Shown: positions 1-14,300 of the stretch, piece by piece
Numbering within the stretch: position 1 is the stretch's first letter
Layout of the letters: each line of letters opens with the position of its first letter
NCBI GenBank assembly: GCA_021292105.1
Contig: CM037864.1
Location: 4,374,413 to 4,438,412 of the forward strand
Origin: Anadara kagoshimensis
Lineage: Eukaryota > Mollusca > Bivalvia > Arcoida > Arcidae
DNA length: 64,000 bases
Direction: 5' to 3'
Notes under the pieces: model-generated
Databases searched by the model: none
What the model was told of the DNA's origin: nothing
What the model saw: the letters and a program-made list of their open reading frames with translations, nothing else
Program-made: the position numbers and the translations under genes

Positions 1-527
1 TGGTGACTGGTAACCAGCTGAACTTTTAGAATACTTGTAGAAATTCGTAAGACAGGTTTAGCTGTATATATCTCAGTAATCACACTTCTCAGTAAGGCCA
101 TACAGCATTAAAATCCTACAAATTCACAGAAATATATATATACATGTACTCATACAAATGTAATCATGATTCATTGGTTGTCAAAAAATGGAGGGGAAAA
201 ACCCCAGGTATACTTTCTGTTTATAGTTAGAGTTCCTTGAATTTCTTATTTTTGGACAGTTACCAAATACAATGCTTAATAGTAAAAATGTGTAACCTTG
301 ACTCATCACTGCAGTCCTTTCAGTAAATTAGGAAGTAGAACACAAGTTTAGCAAGTATGGATCACCTTGTACTGCAGAAACATATTCACATAAATTTAGT
401 TGAAGTATGCCACAAACTTAATCCAATTCCATACAAGTAGCAGACAATTTGTCACCTTGCTGGCTTTATTGAAACCAATGATCACCACAATATGTTCAAT
501 TCAGATCAGATTTTGGCACTCCATGTA

Positions 528-722
528 CAGTTCAACCTGCCTTAAAGACCACCTCTATATAAGGGCCACCTGCTTATAAAGGCCAGTAGAATTGTATCCC
601 TATTGTAATTTATTCATATTATTTGAACCTGAATATAAAGGTTTGACTGTATATAAGGCCACCTGTCCATAACGGCCATTTTTACTGGTTCCCATGGGTG
701 GCCTTTATAGGAGTTTGATGAT
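528..722. repeat. Pogo-like MITE remnant
   Basis: Degenerate inverted segments of the type ACAGTCAAACCTGTCTATAA-GGCCACC repeated in both orientations. Related copies occur at 9042-9160, 48038-48225 and 48770-48950. Confidence 0.5.
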
Positions 723-924
723 AATCAGTAAAACCTTGATTTAATGCAACCATTTTTTCAGACTGATTTAAGTTTATTGTTCAGTTTGGCAATAAAGTGA
801 GGACGACTTGTAAAAAAACATAAATGCATGTAAATTTTGACTTCCAAATACTGTGGCATTAGGCAAGACGACGTAGTTACCAACAGACTTTACAACAAGG
901 TTTTACTTATACCACATGTCTTGT

Positions 925-1105
925 CTCTTATTTGGTAATTAATGGACCACAGCGCCTGTCACCACTTAGGTTCAAATTCCACTGGACAAATCCCAGTGTG
1001 AGAAAGTTTGTCAGTACACTTGCATGAGGTCAGTAGTGTTCTCCACCATTCTTGAACTGTCCATCTCCTTATCAGTGAAAGAATCTTAACTGGGGTGTCA
1101 AACTT
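925..1105 (+). repeat. SINE-2 copy
   Basis: Head fragment with GGTTCAAATTCCACT (B-box-like), then GTGAGAAAGTTTGTCAGT and the tail GTGAAAGAATCTTAACTGGG. Confidence 0.65.
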
Positions 1106-1169
1106 CGATATTCCAATCTTATTTTATGTTTGTTGTTTCAAGTTCTTAATTGCTTTGCCTATTGCAAAG

Positions 1170-1400
1170 TACTGTATAATGCTTATATTTCGCTATGGTT
1201 TTATTTTCGCTATATTCAAGGTCAAGTGTATTCCCACGAAAATTAAACCACTGTGAATAGACACTGGTATTACCAGCCCATTAATCTTGCTAGTCGTTTT
1301 CCTTGAATCAGATAAGATGCGAAAATATGACACCGCGAATACAATAGTCATCGTCAAACCGTGAAAATTTGACACTGTGAAAATAAAGCAATATACAGTA
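1170..1400. repeat. Palindromic MITE with TA flanks
   Basis: Imperfect terminal inverted repeats TACTGTATAATGCTT... and ...AAGCAATATACAGTA. The interior carries several short GTGAAAAT-type inverted motifs. The rest of 1-5300 shows only repeats and no coding signal. Confidence 0.7.
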
Positions 1401-2397
1401 CATATTTTTCAACTATGAAGTTCTTTACTAGTATTTGGTTTACAACATAGACATATTTTGTTTTTAAGATCTAATCCAAAGGGTTAGCTGTTTTCATTTA
1501 CCAAATGCAGAGAACATCTTGTCATTCATTATCAGGAATTCCAAAAGGGGCCTGTTGCCCTGAATTAGAAAGATGAAAATGTGACAGAAATATAACTGGA
1601 GACACTACACTATTAGTTGCCTTGATGATTTTAAAGGGGCCGAGAGTAAATCTGATCACTATTAACCACTGGGTGACTGCCAAATAAAATCCCTGTACTA
1701 TACCTACCGTACATACTGAGCTTACTAAAGCATTAAATTTGTATCCTTTATAAAAAAATTAACTTATCAGAAAAAAGAATAATTTTAAATGACAAAATAA
1801 AGCTGTTTTGAACATTTGTGTGCAAAGAATTCAATAGGAGGGAGTTACTTAAGGAACTACAAGCATTATCTATACAAAAGGCACCCACTTATCTATAATT
1901 TACCTTACATGATTACATCATACATATATGCAATCTTATGTCATTCAATTCAGTTGCCAGAATATTTTATTTTGAAGAGTTTTTAATGTTTCCAAGAAAC
2001 TGCATGATGCAATTCGTCGAAAGAGAAAGAGAAAGTACATATACTATGTATTTAAACCTTGACACATGTAAAATAAACATCATTTATACATTTGTAAATA
2101 TGTACTTCAAATGTTTGATTTTCAAAAAATGTAGATGTACCATTTAATATGGTTCTTGACTTTGATAACAATATAATTTAATTCTCATTTGTTAAAAGCA
2201 TTTTGAGTGGTCAGATTTTTCTGTTATGATTGCATGAATAAATTAGCTCTCAGTGACATCATCTTATTATGGCTGATGTACAGAGGCATTTGCATTCCTA
2301 CGCCATAAGATTGCTACTTTTTTGCTTGCTTCTGCAAAATTGTTGTTTAAAAAATTGTTGATTTGTTGTTGAAAACATTCTATATTGAATTATAAGA

Positions 2398-2542
2398 AAT
2401 GAAGTTAATTTTTCTTTTTGTTATGGAAGTATGAAAAAATTGGACATTGCACCCGTAACATAATTCACTATGCAAATTATTCAGTATGCAAAATGTCCAA
2501 TTCTTTCAACCTTTCATAACAAAAAGAAAAATGAACTTCATT
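2398..2542. repeat. 145-bp hairpin element
   Basis: Arms of about 55 bp: left starts ATGAAGTTAATTTTTCTTTT, right ends AAAAGAAAAATGAACTTCAT, with a loop of about 30 nt. Likely a small MITE. Confidence 0.7.
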
Positions 2543-2720
2543 CCTATAGTAACATTTCATACAAATAAATAACATGAGTGTTGCTAAGTGGGGCAAGTTA
2601 TACATGTTTATAATTTTTCAATTAAACTGTTGGTAAAGTCACAAAAACAACATGATTAAAATCTCAAAGGGGTAAAACTCTATAAGAAATTTATGCAGAA
2701 AACCTCCTTTCTAGCACAGT

Positions 2721-2831
2721 GAGGCTGCAATGACCTAATGGATAAGATGTCGGTCTACAAATCCAGAGTCTCTGCTGTGAGTTCGAGTCCCGTTGCCTTT
2801 ACTGATTCACTCGGTGTCAGTATAATGTACT
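2721..2831 (+). repeat. tRNA-derived SINE head
   Basis: Contains an A-box-like TGACCTAATGGATAAGATG and B-box GAGTTCGAGTCCC, similar to tRNA-Arg-headed SINEs. It is not a foldable full tRNA gene. Confidence 0.6.

Positions 2832-2903
<72 letters not shown>
2832..2903 (+). repeat. Uninterrupted 72-base poly(G) tract
   Basis: Every base from 2832 to 2903 is G, followed by (GT)n. The length could be an assembly or consensus artefact. Confidence 0.9.
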
Positions 2904-2904
<1 letters not shown>

Positions 2905-3139
2905 GTGTGTGGAGAATCTCCTGGAGATACATTGATATTATATATATTATTTAAAGTCACTCTGCTCCATTTTTTTTAATTTAAATGAAAATTCAGAAAT
3001 GGTTTTATAATGACCTTATGCCTAAAAGCTCTTGATTGTATGTAATACTTGGAAATATGAATTAATGGAGAAAATGAAAGTAGAGCTGATTTCTGGGAAC
3101 TGTGTAAGTATTACATCATGAGAACCATCAGACTTACAG

Positions 3140-3350
3140 TACAGACCTGTCAGAAGTTTAACACTGACTTAACAAAAAGGAGTCGAAGCTCAGTTGCCGA
3201 GTGGCTTAGATATTGGAAACTAGTGGTCACAAAGAGAGAAAATAGAGCAGTTGAAAAGTTATCAAGATCTACAGGTAACAAAGGGTCGAGAGGAGCTTTC
3301 TATTCAGGACTAACTCACCAGCTGAGTGTTAAACTTTTGACAGGCCTGTA
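3140..3350. repeat. MITE with 30-bp terminal inverted repeats
   Basis: TACAGACCTGTCAGAAGTTT at the left is inverted as AAACTTTTGACAGGCCTGTA at the right. A relative lies at 44396-44693. Confidence 0.75.
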
Positions 3351-3934
3351 TTGTATATCAGTATCACATATTACAAATAAGTTTTATATACAATGTATAA
3401 TTATATAAATTGTGATTACAAATAATTTCTAGTATAAGTTCATGTTAGATTCCAAATTTTTATATGTGTATGTGAAGCTTAAGTACTTAAACATCACACT
3501 TATTAATAGTTACAGAAGTGCAGTAATGAGTAATTGTGTACACAGATTTATAGATCAGGGTCTATGAAAGTCATTTTTTGCAAGAAATGATATAAATTAG
3601 TAACTGTTAAGAGACAAAATACTGACATATTTGATAAAAAGTGCAGAAAGAATAAATCCTTATCTTTAGGCAATGTGTGCAATTTTTTTTAAATATATCA
3701 CAACACTCAACAATCTACTAGTATATTCAGATGAGTAAAAAAATCTGTAAAATTCACATGAATTTCCATTAATTAATCTGCCATTGATGTATTAAATTAA
3801 ATTTGAGATATCATAATTCTTCATTCAATCTAGTTTTTCTTACACTTTGGAACACCAACCAAAGTCCTTAGAAAAATATTATCTTAAAAGATCTTGCTCA
3901 GTTTATTTCAATCAGTTTAAAGTTGCAAACATCC

Positions 3935-4182
3935 TCTGTAGCGGCCACAGGTTGCCTACTCTTTTTTGACCTATACAAATGTGTCTATAGGGTGTCCCCA
4001 GACACTGGACCTCAGTTTCGAATCTCATTGGAAAGACTAATCTAATAATGAGCTTTTTACAGTTCTAGTATGGACAGGAGATGAAAATCATCTCAGAAAA
4101 TTTCCAAGTCCTGGGTGAGGTTGGAACCCACAACCCTAGACTTCAAAAGCCAGTGACAGTACCACTTGGCCATGTCCGCCAT
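3935..4182 (-). repeat. tRNA-headed SINE, minus orientation
   Basis: On the minus strand, ATGGCCAAGTGGTACTG (A-box-like) and GTGGGTTCCAACC (B-box-like) are followed by CAGGACTTGG. Confidence 0.55.
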
Positions 4183-5315
4183 TATGAGATATCTGAAGAA
4201 TATTTCTTTGAAAATTTATTCTTTGTTACAATCATGTGAAAACTATATCTATTTAAATGTAAAATAATTGGCGTAAAAACTTCGGTAAGCTACACTTTCT
4301 AAATGGTCACAGTTTCAGTCATGTTATTAAGAATAAGTATATAAACCAATGTTTAATAAATTTATGCCACCACTTATTAACAAAAAATTACCAAATTTCT
4401 ATGACAACAAGACAACACAAAATTAGAGAAACCAGAGTTAAGTAGTTAATTTGTGCCTTGCATATGTCACCCGTCAACCATGTTCTTACCTGTTACACTA
4501 ACAAGTAAAGCAATATTTTCACCAAGTAAATTATTCTGCGGTTTTTATTATTTTCTTTATGAATTACACCATTTGCTGACAAAAATACAAATTTTTAATC
4601 ATAAACAATGCAACAACTAAAAACAGGAAAAGCACACTTTCTGAATTCAAGGGAGATAATTTGTGCCCCACATATGTCACACATGAAAAGTCTAATCAGA
4701 TACCCACCTGTTGTCTTGTGTACAGGTGAACATTAAGCAACATAATTTGGCTGTTTAAAGAATTCTGTCACAAACGGGTTTTAAGAAATCAAATATATAT
4801 ACCATATGCAAAAATAGTAACAGCTGAGCATGCCACGTCCATTATACACAAAATATTTGTTTTCTTTCTAAAAATTAAAAAAACACGTGTGAAAACTTTT
4901 CACTGACTATGTAACCTAATTTCAAGTTAATTTTGTTCTTATTGTACTTGGTAAAAGCTGCGCGGTATTTTACGGAGTGTGTTTCAGATTTCTACCTACC
5001 TTGTCAGTTCGCCATCCCGACCTCAACTGAGTGTTAAGAGAAAAGTAATGAATATATTTACCGGCAAAGTGTAATCCAATGTTTGTATGATGAAACCTTA
5101 ACTTCCGGTTTTTGAAGGTATTTCACGCGAGTAAGTGATACACATGTGGCTCTCGGGTGTTATTCTACTTGAGGTTTAACTCCATTATTTTGGTGATTAC
5201 TGTATATTTTAAGCATTTGAAATTTTATTTCGTGACAGACAATACAAAAGACAAAATCTACATATTCCTAGTCTATATGTTTTGATGTAATTATTTATTA
5301 TTTGCAAATAATAGA

Positions 5316-5325
5316 ACCGGAAGTG
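5316..5325 (+). promoter_or_regulatory. ETS/GABP-type site in EIF3M promoter
   Basis: ACCGGAAGTG lies 48 bp upstream of the EIF3M ATG and matches the ETS/GABP consensus common in housekeeping promoters. A second ETS core in the opposite orientation (ACTTCCGG) lies at about 5101-5108. No TATA box is evident. Assignment as a functional site is inference. Confidence 0.45.
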
Positions 5326-5372
5326 CTCACTCTGGAGGCAGCCATATTTATGAAATTATCTGAAACAGCACC

Positions 5373-8300
5373 ATGAGTATACCGGCTTTTATAGATATTC
5401 CTGTAGAGGAACAGGTAATTTGACAAAAAATTAATGTCAGTCTCATTAAAGTATACCAGTTTACATTGTGGGCACCAAAAACTTTGGTTGTATATCTCTA
5501 CGTTCCCATATTTTAAGATAATAAGTTGGTCCATACATCCATATGGAAGTTCACTACCAACACTTTTTGTAAAAATTGTTTCTCAGTCAAAGCATTTAAT
5601 GAATTTGGAGTAATAAGATTCCTTCCAACAGATATTTACAAGTATACATGTTTTCAGTCTATTTCAATATACTCTAGGGTTGTCATTCCTTCCAACAGAT
5701 ATTTACAAGTGTATGTGTTTTCAGTCTGTTTCATATACTTTAGGGTTGCCTTTAACTTATGTTTTTGACATAGAAATATAATGTGAAAGAGACAAAATTC
5801 ACCAGCCATTGAAACCCAGACTTGACTAGTGAGAGGCTCTACTGACTGAGCTTACCCAGCCACTTCGAGTTTGGCCCGCCACAGAAATATTTGACAGTTT
5901 TAATTTCAAATTCAGAGGCATCAAGAAAATTTCATTTCAGTGTTATTATCCATTGATATGAAAAATCAGTGATGCTATATAAAATTCTTAAGGGAATCCA
6001 AGGTGTCCGTCACTGTTATAACCAGTGGATACCATTTTGGCCCTTGAACAGTTTATACAATAAAAAAGACTAGCTTTTTGAAGAAAGACTTCCTCTTCGT
6101 CTTCCCAGTACTGAGTAAAATCCTCCAAAGGATGTCATGACAAGGGGGCATGTTGGTGGCAGTTAAAACCCTTTATGTAAAGAGTTGAGTTGAGTAATGG
6201 TATTTAATATCTCCATCAAGAATATTTCACTTATATTGAGATGTCGCCAGCTATAGGCCAAGGTGCAGAATTTTTGCCTATGCATTGTGCTGATGGCATT
6301 ATACAGCAGGGATTTTAGCGTGCCAAGCCCACCGTCACAAGGGACCTTGTTTATTTTAAGTTCCCATCCGAAAGAATCATGACTTTCATTTCATAATACT
6401 GAGTGCTTGGCAAAAGAACAGTCACTACCCACTTTCAAGTCTTGGGTCAGACCTGGCCTGGGGATCGAACCCAAGACCTCACACTTTCAGAGCAAGCACT
6501 CTACGAACTGAGCTACTGCTGTGGTGTCCTGCTATGTAAGGATAAAAACAACCTTGTCCACAGGCAAACCAATCAAATGGTACCTGAAATCCTGTGGTTT
6601 TTTTGCAGCTGGCATCTCTGGACAGAGGTTTTCTGCACTGTTACTGTTGTACCTTCCATTGAAATTTTAATTTTGACTGAAAAAGCTTAAAAATGACAGA
6701 ATCAAGTCATTTCAAAGATTTTTGTGAAAAAATGTGACAATGGGACAGTGTAAATGTCCAGCAGCACATAGGTGACAGGACATTCGTTACCATGGCTACA
6801 AACTCATTTTAATTATTATGAATTACTTATTTTCTAGACGTTAGAGCTGCGGAGCTATTTAAAGTCTCTTGGTGCTCCAATATCGCCCGAGGCTAATGAA
6901 GCAGGAATCCTCGTAGACTTAAAAAACATCATAGATGCCACAGATGTCTGCTGGAAAGAAATTAGTAATACTGAAGGTCAGTTAACAGAGTGTGTCTGTG
7001 TGTAACCTGTAACTTTAGAGCGATAAAGGCTTGAATGTTAGATAGAGAACGGGAGATTGAATGTTAGATAGGAAAGAGGGTTGAATGTAAGAAAGAGAGG
7101 GGGGTAGGTTCGAATGTAAGAAATGTTAAGTTTGCATGTAAACTTCTCTTCTGAATTTCTCGGATACAATCAAAATTGATAACAAAATTATCTTGCTTGC
7201 AAAATTGTTTTCATTTCCAAAGTAGTGAATATGCCTATCTTAATACATGTAGTACGTTGGCATGCAATTTAATGTATGTACATGTAGTTGAAAATGTATA
7301 TAAACAAACCTCTAAATGAAATTGCTGATAAATTGCACCATAATAAGTCACTTGATGGTCAATTTAAAATTAATTACTATTTTATTTATTTATTTATTGC
7401 ACAGAATTGGAAATGGTATTTAATGGAATCATATCGCTGATATTGGTTTTACCCTCGGCTGAGATGCAAGAACCAGTGATGACATGCTGTCAAAAAGTAG
7501 CTAAGTCACAACCAGGGGATAAAAAAAGCAGTGCCAGACTGAAAATGTAATGATACAATATGATTACATAGAATAGATAGACTCTTTAATTACTGTAATT
7601 AATGTCCCTAGAATTCAAACGTTCAAAACTGGTCAGGGTTGTCCCTCAGTCTTTTGAGAAGGGGCATGACCCTTGTAATTGTAATATGCAGTCAGAGTCA
7701 AAACTGTGAAAACCAAGTTATGAAACCCTATAACAAACAGGTGGAAACATGTTTAATGAACATAATTACTAATATTCATGTTCTGCCTCTTCGCCTATAA
7801 CTTGTGACATCCTAATATAATTGAAATATTTTTGAATGGGATGTAAAACTCCATTCAATCAATCTGTTACTAGGATTCTAATGCAGGGTTAAAAAAAAAT
7901 TTGGTCAGTCCACAGGTTCAAGGCCTGTAACTGTAAATTTTTCGCATTTAGTAACTGTAGAAAATATTCAAAATTTTGAAATCAGTATACTGGTAGTAAA
8001 TTAAATACTTTTAACTAGTAAAACAGAATCGAAAGAATTTCTCAAACATAGCCCTCAATAAGGATAGAGTGGCAAGAATCTATCCAACATTTACCAACAA
8101 GTCTGCTTATTTCAATAAAATTGAATGCGACAGTTTTAATTTCGCATGCATCAAGAAAATTTCATTTCAGTGTATAATCCATTGTTATGAAAAATCAGTG
8201 ATGCTAGATCAAACTCTTAAGGGTATCCAAGGTGTCCGTCACTGTTGTAACCAGTGGATACCATTTTGGCCCTTGAACATTTTATTAATAAAGTAGACTA

Positions 8301-11300
8301 GCTTATTGAGATCATAGATTAGGACCTGTTAGAATTTCTTCTTATTCTAGACACTTCTGTTATTGTGAAAGAGAATATTGCACAAAAAAACTGTTATACA
8401 GTAGTTGGAAATGACTCATTGGTTAAATAATTTTAACTAGGGCATAAAACCTGTCAGTTTCATATTTACTACTATGGTAGCTAAGTTGGTAGAGTGTTCA
8501 CATCAAATGTTGAAGGTTGTGGGTTTGAACCCTTGCTGGGTCTGACCAAGACTTGAAAATTTGTAGTGACTGTTCTGTCTCCAAGCATTTAGAAATGAAA
8601 GCCACAGGATCCTTTGGAAGAGACCTTAAAAAATGATGATGCCCTGGGTCACAGCAGGCACGGCATGTTAAAGAACTCGCCACAATGCCCTGAATGAAAA
8701 GGTAAACATTTCTGTCACTTCACCTATAGCTGATAATGGCTCGATATAAGTGAAATATTCTTTACTAGGACATAAAACTTAATTTAATCAATCATTCAAT
8801 TAATTCTGTGTCCTAAATTGATTATGCAGTTGTATGCGAGGTGATGTGTTACATTTCATTTATACTGGTCTGATTTTGTCTTATTTACATTTTAGATTGT
8901 CTAATTTATTTTATGGTTTGGATGAACAGTCACCGCTGAGAGCAGAGATCTATGTAGCTATGATAAAGTTAGCACATCAATCAGACTTAGTGCAGAATGT
9001 CGTCACAGATCTGGATCAGGTAGATCTCAATTAAAACTGTCTACAGTCAACCTGTCTGTAAAGGTCATCAAACGGAACCTTTAAAAGTGGCTTTATGGGC
9101 AGGTGGTCTCTTTATACAGGTTAAAATAGCATGAATAAAGAGCAATTGGGGTAAGATTTTGCTGGTCTTTAAAAGCAAGTGGCAGGTTTGGCTGTAATTA
9201 TCTGTACAGCATTGGTTTGTATAAGGAACTTTTTGATACCCCATGTCATTGTAGACAATAGACCAGGCAAAGAAATAACCCTTTGCTGCTTTATCACAAT
9301 ATAACTTCATCTATAACTGATGTTGTCTCAGTTTTCAACAAAATTATTTTGACTGGAATGTAAAACACAATTTCACACATGCATTTGCCATGGTCAAGGG
9401 AGCAAGGCATTCAATTTAAAGTTGAAATGTTTTCAAGTGTGACTGATGTCAAAATTTGAAAAATGTACAGTAGCCCATATTTCAGATTGTTTACTTGAAA
9501 ATCACATTTGTTATTCTGTCAAGATTGACAACATATGGCTGTGACACCTGTTTCCATTTTGGCAGCTGTGCAATAGAAATGATCATTTATCACCATGGTA
9601 ACTAGGTGGATTTTGATTGGACCACCCATTAATCTGTTTCACCGGGTAGCAGTGATTGACAGATTTACAGAGATGTACATTTCACATTCTGTAGCATTAA
9701 TTTTTATGTTGATTGGCATTTTATCAATGGCATTTTATCAATGGCATTTTATCAAAGATGTAAAATGTTAATTTTAATCTCTGATCCGAACCTTGAGTAA
9801 GCCTGTAGAAGCTGAAATCAGATTCCACATTGCGTGTCCTAACCTGTATAAGACAGCCTTGTGTTTATCTTGAAAGTGTTTATAGTTTGACAGGTTTGAC
9901 AGTACCAATTTGGAGCGAAAAAAATTGATATTTGAAGTCCATACTTCTAAAAAAAAAAACCTTCTTTTGGCAGTATGTACCGGTATGTGTACAAAATTAT
10001 TTATGTATTTATTTTTTGTGTAGATAAAAACCTGGATTTCACAATGGGACATTAGTACACAAAAGATACAGAATTTACTTAGATGTCTACATGATGCTCT
10101 CATAGATTCTAAATTAAGGTAAGTCTGATAGAAAAAAGAGGAAACTCACTCTAAAGGGTCAGTTACAAGGCAGGACTTCTGACTGTTTGTCTACCAGCTT
10201 GTCATCCTTGATCAACAGGGCCAGTTTTTGGCCTGATTCACAATTGAAAACCTTAGGATTTTTAATGATTTTCACAATTGTTAACTAAAACATTGAATGT
10301 AAAAATATTGAAATAAAAATAAAATGATTTTATATCAAAAATCAATTTTGAAAGAAATTAAAACTACATGTAATACATAAAATATTAATTTAACATTAAA
10401 CATGTTTTCATCTGTCCATTTCAGAGTTTTGTAACAATAATAATACATTTCATTTTCATGATCTTTGCTATTTGATGATTTTAAACACTGGCTAATTTTG
10501 GTGTTACATTATGTAATGAGTATTTTTGTTTATAAATTTCAGTGAAAATGCTACCAAGGTGATGATAGAATTATTAGGTACTTATACAGAAGACAATGCT
10601 TCACAAGCTAAAAATGATGCACACAGGTAAGAATATACTCTTCTATGTTGGAGATAGAGATTTCCGCTTGAAGAAACGATGGAAGAAATTTCTATCTTCA
10701 CCTCCACGTGCTTATCTTCACCTCCACGTGCGGCTTTTAGTGAGGTCACAATCAAAAGACAATTAAATGACGTCATATCGTGGAGACATGACGTCGTCTT
10801 GTGGGGAAATGACACCCGAGTCTCCAAAATTTAGATATTTTCACTGTGTTTTAAATGTTTATTTTAGGAAATTAGAATAAATGGCTTTGTTTTCTAGTTT
10901 ATACATTTTGTATAAACCAAAATCAGGTACATTCTGTCCGATGGTCATATTTATTTTTCTGTAAAACGTTAAATAACAAAGTTAGATTTACAAAGATGGC
11001 GTCATTGTTGAGGTGACTGATATTTCAAGCCAAAAATTGTCATCAAAATGGAAGAAAAAGAATCAATCATGAGTTTATCCATGTAGGATAGGGAAATCTC
11101 ACCCTCGGGGTTGAATATTTCAGTCAGAGACTTGGCAAGCCTCGTCTCCGACTGAAATATTCAACCCTCGGTGAGATTTCCTTATCCTACATGGATACTC
11201 ATGATAGATTCTATTAGTCTATCTATCTTGTCTTTGAATTGCACCACTATGGGAACTCGGTTAATAAAGTGTTCGCTCTGTATGTGGGAGGTCGTTGGTT

Positions 11301-14300
11301 CTAACCCCAGCCAGGGTCTGTCCAAGACTTGAAAATAGGTAGTGACTGGTCTTTCATCAAGCACTCAGCATTTTAGAAATGAAATTCATGGGATCCTTGG
11401 TAAGAGTTAAAAACTGATGTCCCTTGTATGACAGGCATACATGTAAAAGAACTCTTCCTGCACATTGTCCTTAGCACACTGCAAAGGTAAAAAATTCTGT
11501 CACTTCTCCAATAGCTTGTGATGTCTTGATATAAATAAAATATTCTTGACTGGAATTAAAACCCCATTCAATCAATCAATTAATCAATCAATCTTTGAAT
11601 TGCTTCTCACTTAAATTCAGGTTCTTATAGGAGAAAGTTTGTCAGTTTGCTTGCCAAAGGTCTTGGTACTCCATATTCTGCCTCCATCCCAAGAATCTTA
11701 ATGACCATTACACAAATTTTATTCAAAGAAAAAGGGGATATTAAATTCAAACTTCCATCCTTCTACCTGTCCACTGTCCAGACACTTCTTGTCTGGAGTA
11801 ATTATCTAAAACTATGAAGCACTATTTACAAAACTTGCATATCATCAAACTGAATTGGTTTACTCCTTTTCCTGTGAGTTATTGCCCTTTGAACATATGT
11901 TTAAATTACTAAAACTACCAACTGGCAGGAGATACTGTTGGAATTTGCTTGTTTTTGTAAAATAGCCCATGTTTTACATCATGATTTTATGTATTACAGG
12001 TGTATTGTAACACATCTTGGAGATCCCAACACATTTCTGATGGATCATCTACTAAGTCTAAAACCAGTCAAATTCTTAGAGGGAGAGCTTATACATGATG
12101 TGAGTAACTTAGGTAGCACTGCAGGGCTCAGATTTAAAAAAAATCAAACCGCTTGACATAATGCCAAATGTTGCAATTTTTACTGGATTTATTCATATTG
12201 GGGAAAATTCACTAAAACATTTAGGAAAAATATTGGTTTTAGACCCTTGGAAAGGGTCCACAATATCGGACCCCAAAAAAGCAGATTGACGGCTCTGTCA
12301 TGTATTTGGTTACATTGGCCATTGCCTATTGGCAAGTACAAGTATATATATATTTCCTATGTAAATTTTTATACATGCATCTTGATCATTTCTTGTCAAA
12401 TTTATATATGATGATATGAAAAATCAGTGATGCTAGATCAAACTCTTAAGGGAATCCAAGGTGTCCGTCACTGTTGTAACCAGTGGATACCATTTTGGCC
12501 CTGGAACATTTACTAATATTTGAAGGTTTAATATGTGTGTACATTTTGATTTTTGATAAGGTCTTAGTATATTCGGTCCATTGTCTTTGATGAGGTCTTA
12601 GTATACGTGTGTATTTGGACTATTGTTGTTAATAGGGCCTCGATGTATTTGGTCCATTGATTTTGATGAGGCCTTGGTATAAACGTGTATTTGGTCTATT
12701 GTTGTTAATAGGGCCTTAGTATATTTGGTACATTGTTTTTGATACCAAGGGCTAACTAGTCTAAAGCGGTGGCTATTGGATCTCTGCACCTCTGGCTGAC
12801 TAAGTTACTGTGGCAAATACTAGTTTGTTAGTCGCTTGTTGAACTAAGGTTGGTTTCTTTAATTTAGCAGTGATGATTCTTTTCCGTTTTTTAGCGGACA
12901 TCCTGTTTCCTCATCATCCCTAAACTGACTATCTTGATATACATGTAAGTGGAATAATCTTGACTTGTGTATAAAACATTATTCCTCCACTCAAGTTGGA
13001 ATTTCAGCCTAACTTCCAAGCACTGCCCTAAGTAATCACTACTGGAAAAGAGACATTTTTCCATTAATGTTTTCTGGACTGTATACTGCAGTTCAAATTG
13101 ATAGTTCTAAACTGATGCATCAAGATACTTTCTTCATATCGGTGTATTGTTTATTGATATGAAATATCAGTGATGCAAGATTAAATTTTTAAGGGAATCC
13201 AAGGTGTCCGTCACTGTCATAACCAGTGGATACCATTTTGGCCCTTGAACATTAATTTTACATATATTTTGATTTTTGAAAGTACTTGGTATATTTGGTA
13301 CATTGTTTATGACACAAAGGGGTAAAAAGTCAAAAGTCACGGTGCCTCGGTTAGAATCCCACTCAGGGGAGATACTATCTTGAGAAAGTTTTCAGTTTGC
13401 TTGATATAGGTAGATGATTTTCTCTAGGTACTTAGATTTCTCTACCACCCCCAAACTGATTACTTGATATACATATAAGTAAAATAATCTTGACTGGGAC
13501 GCAAAGAAAACATTACCTAACTGAGAATTTCAGCCTCACTTCAGGCAATGCTTTCTATTCAGTCAAGATACCACTGATAATTTTTGGACTGTATACTACA
13601 ATTCTAATCAATACTTCCAAAATAATGCATCAAAGACACTTTCTTTATATCAGTGTATTGTTTGTTGATATGAAAAATCAGTGATGCTAGATCAAACTCT
13701 TAAGGGAATCCAAGGTGTCCGTCACTGTTGTAACCAGTAGATACCATTTTGGCCCTGGAACAGTTATTACAATAAACCATATAGTTAAATGAATTTGTTA
13801 CCTTATCTGTATTCAATATAAAAGTGTTGGTGTTGTGCCAGAGACTGGCTTTCAGGATTGTTGTCAATATCCTGTTTCTGAAGGACAAATCTTTTGGGTT
13901 TTAAATTCTTACTTGCACCACCAAAGTTGAAAGCAATTCTAGTGGCCAGTTGACTCTCTCTCTCTCTCTGTTAGTGAGTTTGTTTGTTCATTAGTTTATG
14001 TGGGGATTATGTTATCTTTAAGTCAAACTGTATAAAACAAACAACTTTTTAAACTTTGCAAAATGTTTACATGTATGTATATCTATAAAGAAGATGTTCA
14101 GATTTGGTGAATCTTTTATTACAACTTTGATTGCTGTGTAAACAACATGTTCGATTAACAATAGCTTTGTGGTGACATGATGATGATGGTTCAGACATAT
14201 AGTTGGTCTTGTTTTAAGTTAATTCTGATTAATTTGAACTCTCATATGCAGCAAGTTGGTGTGTCATGTTGAAGTTTTTCACAGGTGTATTCTGGTTTTG

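Larger units (their letters stand above)
12745..13763 (+). repeat. Tandem duplication of a roughly 500-bp block
   Basis: The blocks at about 12745-13250 and 13262-13763 share, in order, a SINE-2-like segment (ATAATCTTGACT), GGACTGTATACT, and a copy of the hairpin repeat. Confidence 0.7.

Noticed and set aside
2738-2935. Frame encoding a poly-glycine stretch
   Set aside because: Produced by the 72-base poly(G) tract next to a SINE head.
8069-8296. Frames sharing a peptide with 14483-14683
   Set aside because: The shared peptide is the translation of the non-coding hairpin repeat, which varies without regard to codons.
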